From assembly GCA_029263375.1 (NCBI GenBank), contig JAJCXP010000137.1, positions 1 through 38,634 of the forward strand: a stretch of 38,634 nt of DNA, written 5' to 3'. This DNA is from Acidobacteriota bacterium (lineage in GTDB: Bacteria > Acidobacteriota > Thermoanaerobaculia > Multivoradales > JAHEKO01). The notes below the pieces were generated by a model. The model ran no database searches. It was not told the DNA's origin and saw only the letters and a list, made by a program, of their open reading frames with translations. A program made the translations under genes and the position numbers. Positions 8,526 through 17,104 of this stretch are shown here, piece by piece; the stretch's first letter is position 1, and every line of letters starts with the position of its first letter.

Positions 8526-9338
8526 TCACCCCGACTCTTGTTCCCGGATCGCGCCCGTCTCGGGGTCGACCCGCACGCTGCCGAATCGGCGATCCCTGGA
8601 CTGGAACTCCACCAGCGCCCGGAACAGCTCGGCTCGGCGAAAGTCCGGCCATAGCGTCTCGGTCACCCACATCTCGGTGTAGGCGATCTGCCAGAGCAGG
8701 AAGTTGCTCACCCGCATCTCGCCGGAGGTGCGGATCAGCAGATCGGGATCGGGCTGCCCGGAGGTGTAGAGGTAGCGACCGATCGTCTCTTCGTCGATGT
8801 CGGTCCCCTTGCCCTGCGCCCACTCGGTGACGATCCGGCGACAGGCGTCGACCACCTCACAGCGGCCCGAATAGTTGAGGGCGATGTTCAGGCACATCCC
8901 GCCGCACTCCGCGGTCGCCTCGAGCGCGTTGTCGAGGATCTTGACCACCGAGGGATCGAGCTCGCGCCAGCGGCCGAGGATATTCAGCCGGATGTCGTTC
9001 TCGATCAGATTCTCGAGCTCCTTGCGGAGGTACTCCTTGAGCAGATTCATGAGCGTCCACACTTCGTAGCGTGGACGCTTCCAGTTCTCCACTGAGAACG
9101 CGTACAGCGTCAGGGCGTCGAGCTCGAGCTGCGCCGCGGCCTCGATAGTGTCGCGCACCGCGGCGACGCCGGCGCGGTGTCCCTCGACCCTCGGTCGGCC
9201 GCGCGAGATCGCCCATCGGCCGTTGCCGTCCATGATGATCGCCACGTGGCGCGGCAGCCGCTCGAGGTCGAGCCGCCGCACCCACAGCTCTTCCGGGCTT
9301 CCCGGGGAAGCCAGCTTCGTCAGGTCGATCATGTTCAC
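8526..9338 (-). CDS. uppS: Undecaprenyl (isoprenyl) diphosphate synthase
   Basis: A 270-residue cis-prenyltransferase producing the C55 lipid carrier for peptidoglycan and polysaccharide export. The catalytic Asp is in IIMDGNGRWA (Asp37), followed by GHRAG, TLYAFSVENWKRP, the NILGRW segment, ALNYSGRCEV and the C-terminal DLLIRTSGEMRVSNFLLWQ and E(L/T)LWPDF motifs. The start is ambiguous: GTG 9338 has AGGA 4 nt away, while ATG 9332 has the same AGGA 10 nt away. The gap to truA carries the fold-back element listed separately. Without that element, uppS would follow truA by 6 nt. Confidence 0.94.
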   Translation of the reverse strand: MNMIDLTKLASPGSPEELWVRRLDLERLPRHVAIIMDGNGRWAISRGRPRVEGHRAGVAAVRDTIEAAAQLELDALTLYAFSVENWKRPRYEVWTLMNLLKEYLRKELENLIENDIRLNILGRWRELDPSVVKILDNALEATAECGGMCLNIALNYSGRCEVVDACRRIVTEWAQGKGTDIDEETIGRYLYTSGQPDPDLLIRTSGEMRVSNFLLWQIAYTEMWVTETLWPDFRRAELFRALVEFQSRDRRFGSVRVDPETGAIREQESG

Positions 9339-9365
9339 GCAATCCTATCCGACTTGTCTCGACGG

Positions 9366-9540
9366 CCCGTAGTCGGGTCGTGGGTCCGTTTGCCCGTCTG
9401 GTGCTGCGGGGAGGCAGCGCGGAGGGCTCCCGCGGGCGCGCAGAGGCTGCAGCCGTGCAGCCCGAGCACCCGCGGGAAGCCGCGCGTCCGCCGGGGCCCC
9501 GCGGCGCCAGACGGGCAAACGGACCCACTACCCGTAGTCG
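9366..9540. mobile_element. Putative MITE-like fold-back element with 10-bp direct repeats
   Basis: A 10-bp direct repeat CCCGTAGTCG at 9366-9375 and 9531-9540 brackets a large inverted repeat. The arms are 32 nt (9380-9411 and 9497-9528); the outer 22 bp are perfect and the rest differ at two positions that would form G-U pairs in RNA. Inside, CCCGCGGG occurs at 9429-9436 and 9469-9476, GCGCGG at 9417-9422 pairs with 9480-9485, and GGCTGCA/TGCAGCC (9445-9462) caps the apex, so nearly all of 9380-9528 can fold back on itself. It codes for nothing and has no T-run. Removing one 165-bp unit makes the truA frame continue for six codons (PSRQVG) to a TAG 6 nt before uppS. That supports insertion with target-site duplication, the element supplying truA's present stop codon. 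No second copy was seen in the window. Confidence 0.7.
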
Positions 9541-10262
9541 ACCCGCTCGAGCGTCAGGCCGTGCGCCGGCGCCGTCGGCCCGGCCTCCGAGCGCGGCCGC
9601 CCCTCGAGCAGACGCGCTATCGATTCCACCTGCATCTTGCCGCGACCGACCTCGATCAAGGTCCCAGCGATCGAGCGCACCATGCCGCGCAGAAAGCCAT
9701 CGCCGACGATCCGCAGGCGAAGCTCGGGCCCGTTTGCCTGCCACTCCGCCACCAGCACCGTCCGCACCGGCTGCCGATGGGCGCCGCCGGCGAGGGCGAA
9801 GGCGGTGAAGTCGTGGCGGCCAACCAACTGCCCGGTCGCCCGGCGCACCGCCTCGAGATCGAGCTCCGGCTCGACCCGCACCGTGAACCAGCTGTCGAGC
9901 GGCGACAGAACCGGCGCCCGGCTCAGCCGGTAGTTGTACTCCTTGTGCAGGGCGCTCTTGCGCGCGTGAAAGCCCGCCGCCGCCGGGCCCGCATCGAGAA
10001 TTCTGACGTCGTCGGGCAGGTGACGATTGACGCCGTGGATCAGCTCACTCGATTCGACGCGCCGGTCGAGCTCGAAGTGGGCCACCTGGCCGCGAGCGTG
10101 GACACCAGCGTCGGTTCGCCCCGCGCCGACGATCGCCACCGTCGAGCCGAGCTGCACGCCCAGCGCTCGCTCCACCACCTCCTGCACCGACAGAGCATTC
10201 GGCTGCCGCTGCCAGCCCGCGTACTCGGTGCCGCGATAGGAGATCGTCAGGCGGTAGACCAT
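9528..10262 (-). CDS. truA: tRNA pseudouridine(38-40) synthase
   Basis: A 244-residue enzyme that isomerises uridines 38-40 in tRNA anticodon arms. The catalytic Asp51 lies in [18 protein letters not shown]. Other family features are the N-terminal [33 protein letters not shown] and [24 protein letters not shown] 10262 was chosen because it begins this N-terminus; a longer in-frame reading enters the upstream glycosyltransferase gene. The first codons overlap that gene's 3' end by 16 bp. The stop codon lies inside the fold-back element, and the protein probably once ended six residues later. The catalytic domain is untouched, so function should be kept. Confidence 0.94.
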   Translation of the reverse strand: MVYRLTISYRGTEYAGWQRQPNALSVQEVVERALGVQLGSTVAIVGAGRTDAGVHARGQVAHFELDRRVESSELIHGVNRHLPDDVRILDAGPAAAGFHARKSALHKEYNYRLSRAPVLSPLDSWFTVRVEPELDLEAVRRATGQLVGRHDFTAFALAGGAHRQPVRTVLVAEWQANGPELRLRIVGDGFLRGMVRSIAGTLIEVGRGKMQVESIARLLEGRPRSEAGPTAPAHGLTLERVDYG

Positions 10263-11593
10263 CGCCGATCCAGGGCCAGGGTGGCGAAGAAGGGTACCCA
10301 GATCGCGGCGAAGATCCAGGGCATCAGATCGACGCCCGCGAACTGGGGCAGGTAGGAGAGCGGCATCAGGCCCGACAGCAGCAGCCAGGCGCGTCGCTGC
10401 CTGAGTGCCGCCGTCGGCAGCACCCACAACAGGTACCAGGGGTAGACAGTGGCTGAGAAGATCAGGATCGCCCCGAACACCGCGCCGGTGCCGTCGATCG
10501 GATCGCGGATCCGCCAGCAGGCGATCAGGGTGAGTCCGAGAGCGGCGGCCAACACCAGCTTGGCGTGGAGCTGCGGGTAGTTGAACGGGTAGAACCGGTT
10601 CCAGAGCTCGTGCCGCTCGGTGGCGATCTTGACGGCGTCGAGTCGTCGCTCGACCCGGGCGGTGACATCGAGCCGCTCCGAGAGCCGCCAGAGCGGCTCA
10701 TAGAGCGGTCCGTTGAATTCCCAGCTGATCGCGAAGCGGGTGATCCCGGGCGGCACGCCCCGGGCCGACAGCGCGATCGGTCCGAGCCCGGCGACGATCA
10801 GCACAGCGACCACGCCTGCGAAGACCCACGGCCGTCGGCTGGCGCGCGCCCAGATCGGCAGCACGACGATCGGCACCAGCTTCGCCAGCACCGCACCCGC
10901 GGCCGCGGCCGCAGCCGACAGAGCCCGCGGCCGGCTCCGCGACAGCGCGAACAGCGTCGCCGCGACCAGTGCCACGCCGAGCGCGTCGACGTGACCCATC
11001 CCGGCGGTCTCGAGCACCACCAGTGGATTCCACGCGTACCAGGCCGCACGGGCCACAGGTAGTCCGAATGCGGCGCACAGCCGTATCAGAAGGAGGCAGG
11101 TGAGCAGATCGAACGCCGAGAGGAGAAGCTTGAGGACGTGCACCGAGGCCGCGAGTCGAGCGGCTATACTAAAGAGCCCGAGCGCGAGTGGTGGGTAGAC
11201 GGTTGGGACGTCACGATGGGACAGGGAGCGCCAGACAGGACCTTGCAGAGACGCGAGGGCCGGATCTTCCGGAGCCAGCAGATAGGGGTTCGAACCGGCA
11301 GCTACCACTCGCCCGTCCCACACGTAGCGCAATACGTCGTCCGACAGCGTCGGTGGCACGGGCAGGAGCAGGAGACGCAGAAGCAACGCGACTAGGAGGA
11401 CCCCGACCACCTGCGAGCCCGGCTGGACCCGAAGACGCCCCACAGCCCACCAGAGAGCGACCGAACCGGCTGACAGCAGCGCGACCGTCAGCCAGGGACG
11501 GGCTGCCAGGTCCCATGTCACGAGCAGCGCAACGTGGACCAGGAGCAGCGGGCCGGCGGCGCTCAGCGCCGGGCGAATAGACTGAAAGATCAC
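10247..11593 (-). CDS. Polytopic GT-C/GT87-like glycosyltransferase
   Basis: A 448-residue integral membrane protein with roughly ten to twelve hydrophobic helices. After the first helices comes [23 protein letters not shown], the acidic first-loop motif typical of polyprenol-phosphate-dependent GT-C enzymes related to alpha-mannosyltransferases. [10 protein letters not shown] and [18 protein letters not shown] are also typical of that group. Such enzymes add mannose or another sugar to a lipid-linked or extracytoplasmic acceptor, using a dolichyl/decaprenyl-phosphate sugar; the sugar and acceptor cannot be read here. GTG 11593 was chosen over upstream in-frame starts because GAGGAG lies 4 nt before it and earlier starts would run over the divergent glycosyltransferase gene. 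It overlaps truA by 16 bp. Confidence 0.75.
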   Translation of the reverse strand: MIFQSIRPALSAAGPLLLVHVALLVTWDLAARPWLTVALLSAGSVALWWAVGRLRVQPGSQVVGVLLVALLLRLLLLPVPPTLSDDVLRYVWDGRVVAAGSNPYLLAPEDPALASLQGPVWRSLSHRDVPTVYPPLALGLFSIAARLAASVHVLKLLLSAFDLLTCLLLIRLCAAFGLPVARAAWYAWNPLVVLETAGMGHVDALGVALVAATLFALSRSRPRALSAAAAAAGAVLAKLVPIVVLPIWARASRRPWVFAGVVAVLIVAGLGPIALSARGVPPGITRFAISWEFNGPLYEPLWRLSERLDVTARVERRLDAVKIATERHELWNRFYPFNYPQLHAKLVLAAALGLTLIACWRIRDPIDGTGAVFGAILIFSATVYPWYLLWVLPTAALRQRRAWLLLSGLMPLSYLPQFAGVDLMPWIFAAIWVPFFATLALDRRWSTA

Positions 11594-11610
11594 GCGACTC
11601 CTCGAACGAG

Positions 11611-13101
11611 ATGAACGAGCTTCTCTCTCAGACACTACTGACAAGCTACTACCTGATTCTCGGGGTACTGGCTCTGTTCGGAGCACACCGGCTGGTGTTG
11701 CTGGTGATCTACTATCGCACACGCCATCTGGCCCCTGTGCGACCTCCCGACCCCGCCGACTGGCCCCGCGTCACGGTCCAGCTGCCGCTCTACAACGAAC
11801 TTTACGTGGCCGAGCGGTTGATCGATGCGGTGAGCGCGCTGGACTATCCGGTCGACCGCCTGCAGATCCAGGTGCTCGACGACTCCACCGACGAGACCCG
11901 TGAGATCGTCGCTCGGCACGTGGCCGCGGTGCGTGCCCGCGGCGTCGACATCGTCCATCTGCACCGGGTAGATCGAACCGGTTACAAGGCCGGCGCGCTG
12001 GCGGCCGGTCTCGAGAGCGCCACCGGGTCGCTGCTGGCGGTGTTCGACGCAGACTTCGTTCCGGACCCGGACTTCCTGAAGCGAACGGTGCCGTACTTCT
12101 CCGATTCCGAGATCGGCATGGTGCAGGCGTGCTGGGAGCACCTGAACCGGGACTACAGCCTGCTGACCCGAGTGCAGGCGATCTTCCTCGACGCCCACTT
12201 CCTGATCGAGCACTCGGCACGCAACCGGAGCGGCCGTTTCTTCAACTTCAACGGCACCGCCGGCGTCTGGCGGCGCCGGGCGATCCTCGACGCCGGCGGC
12301 TGGCAGCACGACACGCTGACCGAAGATCTCGATCTCTCCTACCGCGCCCAGCTGGCGGGCTGGAGGTTCCTGTTCCTGCCGGACGTCAAGGTGCCCGCCG
12401 AGCTCCCGATCGAAGTCAACGCTTTCAAGCGCCAGCAGTACCGCTGGTCCAAGGGCTCGATTCAGACTGCACGGAAGCTGCTGCCCCGCGTCCTGCGCGC
12501 GCCGATCCCTCTCGCCGCCAAGATCGAGGGCGTGATCCATCTGACCAACAACATGGCCTACCTGCTGATGATCGGCCTGTCGCTGCTGATCTTCCCGGCC
12601 ATGCTGCTGCGCATCGGCACCGACGCGACACTGATCCTCTGGATCGACCTGCCGCTCTTCCTCGGCGCCACCGGCTCGGTGCTGATCTACTACTCCGCCA
12701 GTCAGTACCTGCGCGCCGCCCCCGACCGCGGCTGGCTGCGCCGGCTGCCGGCGGTGATGGGACTCGGCATCGGCCTCGCGGTCAACAACTCCCGCGCCGT
12801 GCTGGCCGGGTTCCAGCGCGAGGTCGGCGCCTTCGAGCGGACGCCCAAGTACAGCATCGAAGGCGCGGCGGGCGGCTGGGCCGACAAGCGCTACCTGGTG
12901 CGCAACGACCCCGGCTCGTGGATCGAGGGGCTGTTCGCGCTCTATTTCGTGGCCTGCTTCATCGCCGCCTTCTGGCTCCGGATGTGGCCGTCGATGCCGT
13001 TTCTCTACCTGTTCCTGACCGGCTATTGCTATATGTTTGTACTCGCGTTCTCCTCGGGCCGCCCCCGAGCGAAGCCCCTGCCGAGTCCGAGCCATGGCTG
13101 A
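11611..13101 (+). CDS. Processive GT2 membrane glycosyltransferase (cellulose-synthase-like)
   Basis: A 496-residue inner-membrane family 2 glycosyltransferase. An N-terminal helix (about residues 10-36) precedes the catalytic domain with all processive-type motifs: QVLDDSTDET, the DAD of VFDADFVPDPDFL, TEDLDLSYRAQLAGW, and KRQQYRWSKGS (the Q-x-x-R-W motif). A cluster of membrane helices follows from about residue 300, with two more near the C-terminus. The architecture matches beta-glucan or mannan synthase-like enzymes that polymerise and export a polysaccharide; the donor sugar is unknown. No BcsB or PilZ partner is present. It is divergent from the GT-C gene with only 17 bp between start codons, and its 3' end overlaps the acetyltransferase by 8 bp. 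Confidence 0.87.
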   Translation: MNELLSQTLLTSYYLILGVLALFGAHRLVLLVIYYRTRHLAPVRPPDPADWPRVTVQLPLYNELYVAERLIDAVSALDYPVDRLQIQVLDDSTDETREIVARHVAAVRARGVDIVHLHRVDRTGYKAGALAAGLESATGSLLAVFDADFVPDPDFLKRTVPYFSDSEIGMVQACWEHLNRDYSLLTRVQAIFLDAHFLIEHSARNRSGRFFNFNGTAGVWRRRAILDAGGWQHDTLTEDLDLSYRAQLAGWRFLFLPDVKVPAELPIEVNAFKRQQYRWSKGSIQTARKLLPRVLRAPIPLAAKIEGVIHLTNNMAYLLMIGLSLLIFPAMLLRIGTDATLILWIDLPLFLGATGSVLIYYSASQYLRAAPDRGWLRRLPAVMGLGIGLAVNNSRAVLAGFQREVGAFERTPKYSIEGAAGGWADKRYLVRNDPGSWIEGLFALYFVACFIAAFWLRMWPSMPFLYLFLTGYCYMFVLAFSSGRPRAKPLPSPSHG

Positions 13102-13660
13102 ACTGCGAGCTCAATTCCCCGAATTCCGACGCATCCGGTCCGCACTGCGGCCCACCTATCCCGCCGACGCGCCGCTCCTGCAACGTTGGCGCGCCGAGCC
13201 GAGCGTCCGTCGCCATCAGCCGCTGTCGGACGTCTCGCTCGGCCAGCTCCGCGCTGAGCTGGCGCTCAACCGCGTCGACGACCTCTACCGCGGTCGCGGT
13301 GACAAGTTCCAGTGGATCGTGCTCGCCGACACCGAGCCCGCCGGCTGGATCACGCTCGTGGTCACCAACTGGGAGCACGGCCTGGCCGAGCTCGGCTACG
13401 CTCTGACGACCCAGTATCAGCGCCGCGGCCTGATGGTCGAGGGCCTGAACCTCCTGCTCGCCGATCTCTTCTTCCGCACCGGCATCGAGCGCCTCGAGGC
13501 GCGCTGCTCGGTCGAGAACATCGGCTCCCAGAAGGTGCTCACCAAGCTCGGCTTCCGGCAAGAGGGCCGGCTCCAGGGCTACTTCGTGCTCGACGGCAAG
13601 CGGGTCGACAACTATCTGTACGCGATCCTGCGCGAAGACTTCGTGCCGCCGCCGGCCTAA
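13094..13660 (+). CDS. GNAT N-acetyltransferase, RimJ/RimL-like
   Basis: A 188-residue acetyltransferase of the GNAT fold. The N-terminal RPTYPADAPLLQRWRAEPSVRR is the usual RimJ/RimL-type substrate region. FQWIVLADTEPAGWITL and ELGYALTTQYQRRGLMVEGL form the acetyl-CoA-binding core, and ARCSVENIGSQKVLTKLGFRQEGRLQGYF is the signature C-terminal motif. Acetyl-CoA is the expected donor; the acceptor could be a protein N-terminus, an amino sugar or a small molecule. ATG 13094 is used because it begins the domain; an upstream ATG would lie deep in the glycosyltransferase gene. The 8-bp overlap suggests coupled translation with that gene, which may hint at polysaccharide modification. Confidence 0.82.
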   Translation: MAELRAQFPEFRRIRSALRPTYPADAPLLQRWRAEPSVRRHQPLSDVSLGQLRAELALNRVDDLYRGRGDKFQWIVLADTEPAGWITLVVTNWEHGLAELGYALTTQYQRRGLMVEGLNLLLADLFFRTGIERLEARCSVENIGSQKVLTKLGFRQEGRLQGYFVLDGKRVDNYLYAILREDFVPPPA

Positions 13661-13747
13661 CCACCCGCCCCACCCGCCTCCGCCCTCTCGATCGCCTCGG
13701 CGCGCTCGCGGTACTTGGCGGCGGCGTGAGGTTCTGCCGACACAGCC

Positions 13748-14863
13748 TCAGTTGTTGGGCTTGCCCTTCTTGGCACAGTTCCCTGACGCCTGAGCACAAG
13801 CCTGTTTGAAGATTTTCTTGAACGACGATCCGAGCACAGAGCTGCTCTGCAATAGGGTCTCATCGCTGAAAACCGACGATGCGATGCCGACGATTCGATT
13901 TTCGGCCTTGTTCAGACCGAAGCTCTGGCCTTCGGCCTTGACGCCGAAGTTCTGCACCCAGGGCCCGCCGCTCGAGCCGCCACTCATGTCCGATCCGTAG
14001 ATAACAGTCCCCGAGTCTTCTCGAAAGAACCAGTCTCCGGAATCTACCTGGTGCATCTTCAGGCCGTTGTCGAGATTGGCCGGGTAGGCGAGCATCTTGA
14101 CGAGGTTGTTCTCGAGCGTGCCGGTCTTGTAGCCCAGCCAACCGGTCACATCGCCGACCTTGAGACCGTCCGAATCGGCGAGGACGATGATCGCGAAGTC
14201 GCCGGGGTTCGGCACCTGCGGGTCGGCCAGCCAATCCTTGGCTACGAACGCCACGACTCCCGACCAGGTCCCGAACGGAGCCAACCCATCGTGAAAGGCC
14301 GGTACAAACAGGAAATCGGTCGAGGCTCCGGCTTCGCCGTTGTAGGCGCAGTGGCCAGCGGTGGCAATCAGCCGCTTCGAGACCACCGAGGCCGAGCAAC
14401 GAAACCCGCCGACTCCGGGCCGGTTGAAAAACAGCGCGCCGACCGTCGAATAGGGATAGTGGGTGCCCGCGTCCTCGGGGATCAGGCGTGAGCTCGAGAA
14501 GTCGAATCCCGCGGGTCCCCGGTTCAGCCAGGGGGCTGAGTCTCGGCTTCGGCGCGGCTGCCGCCAGGCGGCGCGCAGCCGAGCGGGGTCGGCAAGGTAG
14601 CGGGCACGGTTCGCCGGTCTCGGGTGCCGGGGAGCCGACGCCCGGGAGCCGCCTCGGCCGAAGGAGATCGCGGTCCGCGGTCGTTCAGAACCCAGCTCTG
14701 GGAAGCCCGTGATCTCCTGCATGGGTAGCGGTCGACTCGCCAGGATCTCGTGCTCAGTCCAGGCGCCTGCCGGGTGCTCGGGCGGCGCGGCGCCCGCGCC
14801 GTGAGACGGCGCATCGACCGACGAAAGGGCAATCACGGTGAGAAGAACTCTGCCGACTCGCAT
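13748..14863 (-). CDS. Secreted trypsin-like (V8-type) serine protease
   Basis: A 371-residue exported protein: signal peptide (MRVGRVLLTVIALSSVDA), a basic, low-complexity pro-region to about residue 115 (many Arg/Pro), then a chymotrypsin-fold protease. The catalytic triad is visible: His171 in IATAGHC, Asp222 in NPGDFAIIVL, and Ser298 in SGGSSGGPW. The glutamyl-endopeptidase/V8-like subgroup is suggested by the FRCSASVVSKRLIATAGHC and GSDMSGGSSGGPW wording. The basic tail (CAKKGKPNN) has two cysteines before it that could form a disulfide. A GGGAGC ribosome site precedes ATG 14863. It stands alone, convergent with the acetyltransferase; the target is unknown. Confidence 0.85.
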   Translation of the reverse strand: MRVGRVLLTVIALSSVDAPSHGAGAAPPEHPAGAWTEHEILASRPLPMQEITGFPELGSERPRTAISFGRGGSRASAPRHPRPANRARYLADPARLRAAWRQPRRSRDSAPWLNRGPAGFDFSSSRLIPEDAGTHYPYSTVGALFFNRPGVGGFRCSASVVSKRLIATAGHCAYNGEAGASTDFLFVPAFHDGLAPFGTWSGVVAFVAKDWLADPQVPNPGDFAIIVLADSDGLKVGDVTGWLGYKTGTLENNLVKMLAYPANLDNGLKMHQVDSGDWFFREDSGTVIYGSDMSGGSSGGPWVQNFGVKAEGQSFGLNKAENRIVGIASSVFSDETLLQSSSVLGSSFKKIFKQACAQASGNCAKKGKPNN

Positions 14864-15014
14864 TCAGAAGCTCCCTGTCGATTCCGAGTGTGCAGCCTAG
14901 TCTAGTCCGTCGACACACGCCTTCACACCGATGACCTCCAGCCGCTCCGCTGGCGCCGTGGATCGAGGCAGCGAGTCCAAGCGGCAGCAAGCGCCGCAGC
15001 TGCCGCGCACCCTC

Positions 15015-15887
15015 CTAGCTGAACGTGTTGCAGGCTTCCGGATCGCCGCTCTCGAGGCCACGTCGGAGCCAGTCGACCCGCTGCTCCGAGGAGCCGTGCG
15101 TCCACGACTCGGGTTGAATCGTCCCGGTCGCCTGCCGCTGCATCTGGTCATCGCCGATCGCCGCCGCCGCGGCCAGCCCCTCCTCGACGTCGCCGGGCTC
15201 GAGTAGCTGGCGCTGGCGGTGGGCGTGGTGACCCCACACCCCGGCGTAGCAGTCGGCCTGGAGCTCGAGCCGCACCGACAGGGCGTTGCCTTCGCGCTCC
15301 GACATCGAGCGCCGGGCGCGCTGCACCTGCTCGCTGATACCGAGCAGGTTCTGCACGTGGTGCCCGACCTCGTGGGCGATCACATAGGCCTGCGCGAAGT
15401 CGCCGGGGGCGCCGAGACGCCGCGACATGACGTCGAAGAAATCCAGATCGAGATAGACCTTGGAATCGGCCGGGCAGTAGAACGGCCCGACCGCCGAGCT
15501 GTTGGTACCGCACGCCGAACGTACAGCGCCGGTGAACAACACCAGGCTCGGCTCACGATAGCCGCTCAGCAGCGAGTTCCAGGTGGTCTCGGTGTCCGCA
15601 AGGACGACCGAGGCGAACTGGCCGAGCTCGTCCGAGGCCGAGCCGCCGCCGGCGTACCCGCCCGGCAGCTGGGCCGACGGCGGCGCGGCGCTCGGCGCCC
15701 CGCCGCTCTGTTCGAGAACCGAGATCAGCTGTTGCGGATCGGCTCCGAACAGCATCGAGACCAGGATGACCAGAATCAGCCCGCCGCAGCCGAGACCAGC
15801 GCCCCGCCTGCCGATCGGTAGGCCGCCGCCCCTCTGCCCACGGCGATCCTCGACGTTGACACTCCCCTTCCGTCCTCGCCAGCGCAT
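15015..15887 (-). CDS. ypfJ: YpfJ-family putative neutral zinc metallopeptidase
   Basis: A 290-residue membrane-anchored protein of the YpfJ (putative neutral zinc metallopeptidase) family. The N-terminus MRWRGRKGSVNVEDRRG is diagnostic and fixes the start. One membrane segment spans about residues 32-48, followed by a Gly/Ser/Pro linker, then the domain with conserved cysteines (ACGTNSSAVGPFYCPAD) and the zinc motif AHEVGHHVQ (H172, E173, H176). Downstream LELQADCYAGVWGHH supplies the third ligand region. Its physiological substrate is not established for the family. Four short tandem repeats lie 25-67 bp upstream of its start. Confidence 0.9.
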   Translation of the reverse strand: MRWRGRKGSVNVEDRRGQRGGGLPIGRRGAGLGCGGLILVILVSMLFGADPQQLISVLEQSGGAPSAAPPSAQLPGGYAGGGSASDELGQFASVVLADTETTWNSLLSGYREPSLVLFTGAVRSACGTNSSAVGPFYCPADSKVYLDLDFFDVMSRRLGAPGDFAQAYVIAHEVGHHVQNLLGISEQVQRARRSMSEREGNALSVRLELQADCYAGVWGHHAHRQRQLLEPGDVEEGLAAAAAIGDDQMQRQATGTIQPESWTHGSSEQRVDWLRRGLESGDPEACNTFS

Positions 15888-15911
15888 GGCGCGATTCTAA
15901 CGCGCGCATCG

Positions 15912-15954
15912 CATCCCTATCTCATCCTTCGTCTCATCCTTGTCGCATCCTTAT
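15912..15954 (-). repeat. Four short tandem repeats upstream of ypfJ
   Basis: Read on the minus strand, AAGGATG (first-gene-proximal copy AGGGATG) recurs four times, each followed by GCGA or GAGA. On the plus strand CATCC begins at 15912, 15923, 15935 and 15946, a spacing of 11-12 bp, about one helical turn. The block lies in the expected 5' leader or promoter of ypfJ. It could be a same-face protein-binding array or a translation-control leader, since each unit contains a Shine-Dalgarno-like AAGGA followed by TG. Function is unknown. Confidence 0.5.
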
Positions 15955-16042
15955 TCGGCCGGCCGGCATCTCAGAAGAGACACCGCCCGACACCCGGACG
16001 TGGGTGGGATCGAGCGGAGACCGTCAGGAAGGAGATTGTGAC

Positions 16043-16900
16043 GTGAGAACGACACTGCTGGCCGCCTGGCTCGGCCTTCTGAGCGCGGGCGGCTCGATCG
16101 CCGAGCCGCCGGGCGCAATCGACCCCCGGCGCTGGTTCACCCCGGAGCACGCCACCGCCAAGCTCCTGATTCTCGGCACGTTCCACTTCAAGGACGCGGG
16201 GCTCGACAGCTACAAGCCGGAGGTGGACGTCGACATCATGTCGCCGAAGCGCCAGGTCGAGCTCGAAGCGCTGCTCGATCGGCTGGCTCGTTTCAAGCCC
16301 ACCAAGGTCCTCATCGAAGTGGACCGGGATCGCCAGACGGTGTTCGATGAGCGCTACGGGTCCTACCTCGCCGGCACCTACGAACTCGGGGCCAACGAGG
16401 TGTACCAGGTCGGCTTCCGGCTGGCGAAGCGCCTGGGACACGAGCGGGTCCACGCGGTCGACGCGTCCGGCCGTGCCTACCAGGGCCTACCGGATCTCGA
16501 GACGTACGCGGGAGACCACGGGCAGCAGGCGCTACTGGAGAGCGCCTGGGACGAGCGCTACACCGAACTCTACCGCTACGGCGACCAGCTCAAGGCGAGA
16601 CAGACGCTGATCGAGCATCTGCTGTATCTGAACTCGGAGGAGCGCGTGATGCGTGGCCACGGCCACTACGTCCTGCGCCGTCTGGCTCTGGGCGACAGCG
16701 ACGAGTACCCGGCCGCCGACCATCTGACCGGCTGGTGGTACAACCGGAACTTGCGGATCGTCGGCAACGTGTTCCGGGTGATGGAGCCCGGGGACCGGCT
16801 GCTGCTCCTGATCGGTGCCGGCCACCTGCCGATCATCCGCCACGCCGTAGAGGCCTCACCCGAGATCGGTCTGATCGAGCCGTCGGAGTACCTCGAGTAG
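16043..16900 (+). CDS. Secreted DUF5694-like protein
   Basis: A 285-residue protein with a signal peptide (VRTTLLAAWLGLLSAGGSIA). The mature part begins with LLILGTFHFKDAGLDSYKPE, then VDVDIMSPKRQVELEALLDRLARFKPTKVLIEVD, and ends with LLLLIGAGHLPIIRHAVE. The GTFHF and GAGH motifs with the central conserved Glu resemble DUF5694 and the distantly related TraB/ChaN-type metal-binding hydrolase superfamily; enzymatic activity is not proven. GTG 16043 was chosen because AAGGAGA ends 7 nt before it and it opens directly on the signal peptide; an earlier in-frame ATG at 16004 lacks both. It is convergent with the helicase gene. Confidence 0.75.
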   Translation: MRTTLLAAWLGLLSAGGSIAEPPGAIDPRRWFTPEHATAKLLILGTFHFKDAGLDSYKPEVDVDIMSPKRQVELEALLDRLARFKPTKVLIEVDRDRQTVFDERYGSYLAGTYELGANEVYQVGFRLAKRLGHERVHAVDASGRAYQGLPDLETYAGDHGQQALLESAWDERYTELYRYGDQLKARQTLIEHLLYLNSEERVMRGHGHYVLRRLALGDSDEYPAADHLTGWWYNRNLRIVGNVFRVMEPGDRLLLLIGAGHLPIIRHAVEASPEIGLIEPSEYLE

Positions 16901-17104
16901 CTGGACCTAACTCGACCCGCCCGCCCCCGCTCCTCGCACAAAGGCCCTCCAGGCGGCGGGCTAGCGGCGATCTCTCAGGACTTGTTCACCAGGTTCGACA
17001 AGAAGCGCCGGTCGCATCGAAGTGCCCGGTCGCGGGGCCGCCTGGCTGTCTCAGGTCGGGCTACCTGTGGGTGAGGTTGTGGACAACGTCCTGGAAGATC
17101 ACAG
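16901..17104. other. Convergent intergenic region, no recognised element
   Basis: A 204-bp gap between the 3' ends of the DUF5694-like gene and the helicase gene. I see no T-tailed hairpin, no convincing small reading frame and no repeat shared with other parts of the window. Confidence 0.5.

Noticed and set aside
13661-13747. Minus-strand reading similar to the end of a charged, Ala/Glu-rich protein (KYRERAEAIERAEA)
   Set aside because: It could be a gene remnant, but only about 25 residues look coding-like, with no start, domain or partner; GC-rich DNA often gives such stretches.
16012-16027. GG-N10-GC match before the DUF5694-like gene
   Set aside because: Only the spacing fits; -24 and -12 boxes are poor, and such spacing is frequent in GC-rich DNA.
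16004-16042. Longer start for the DUF5694-like gene
   Set aside because: The extra residues are charged and would mask the signal peptide; the ribosome site fits GTG 16043.
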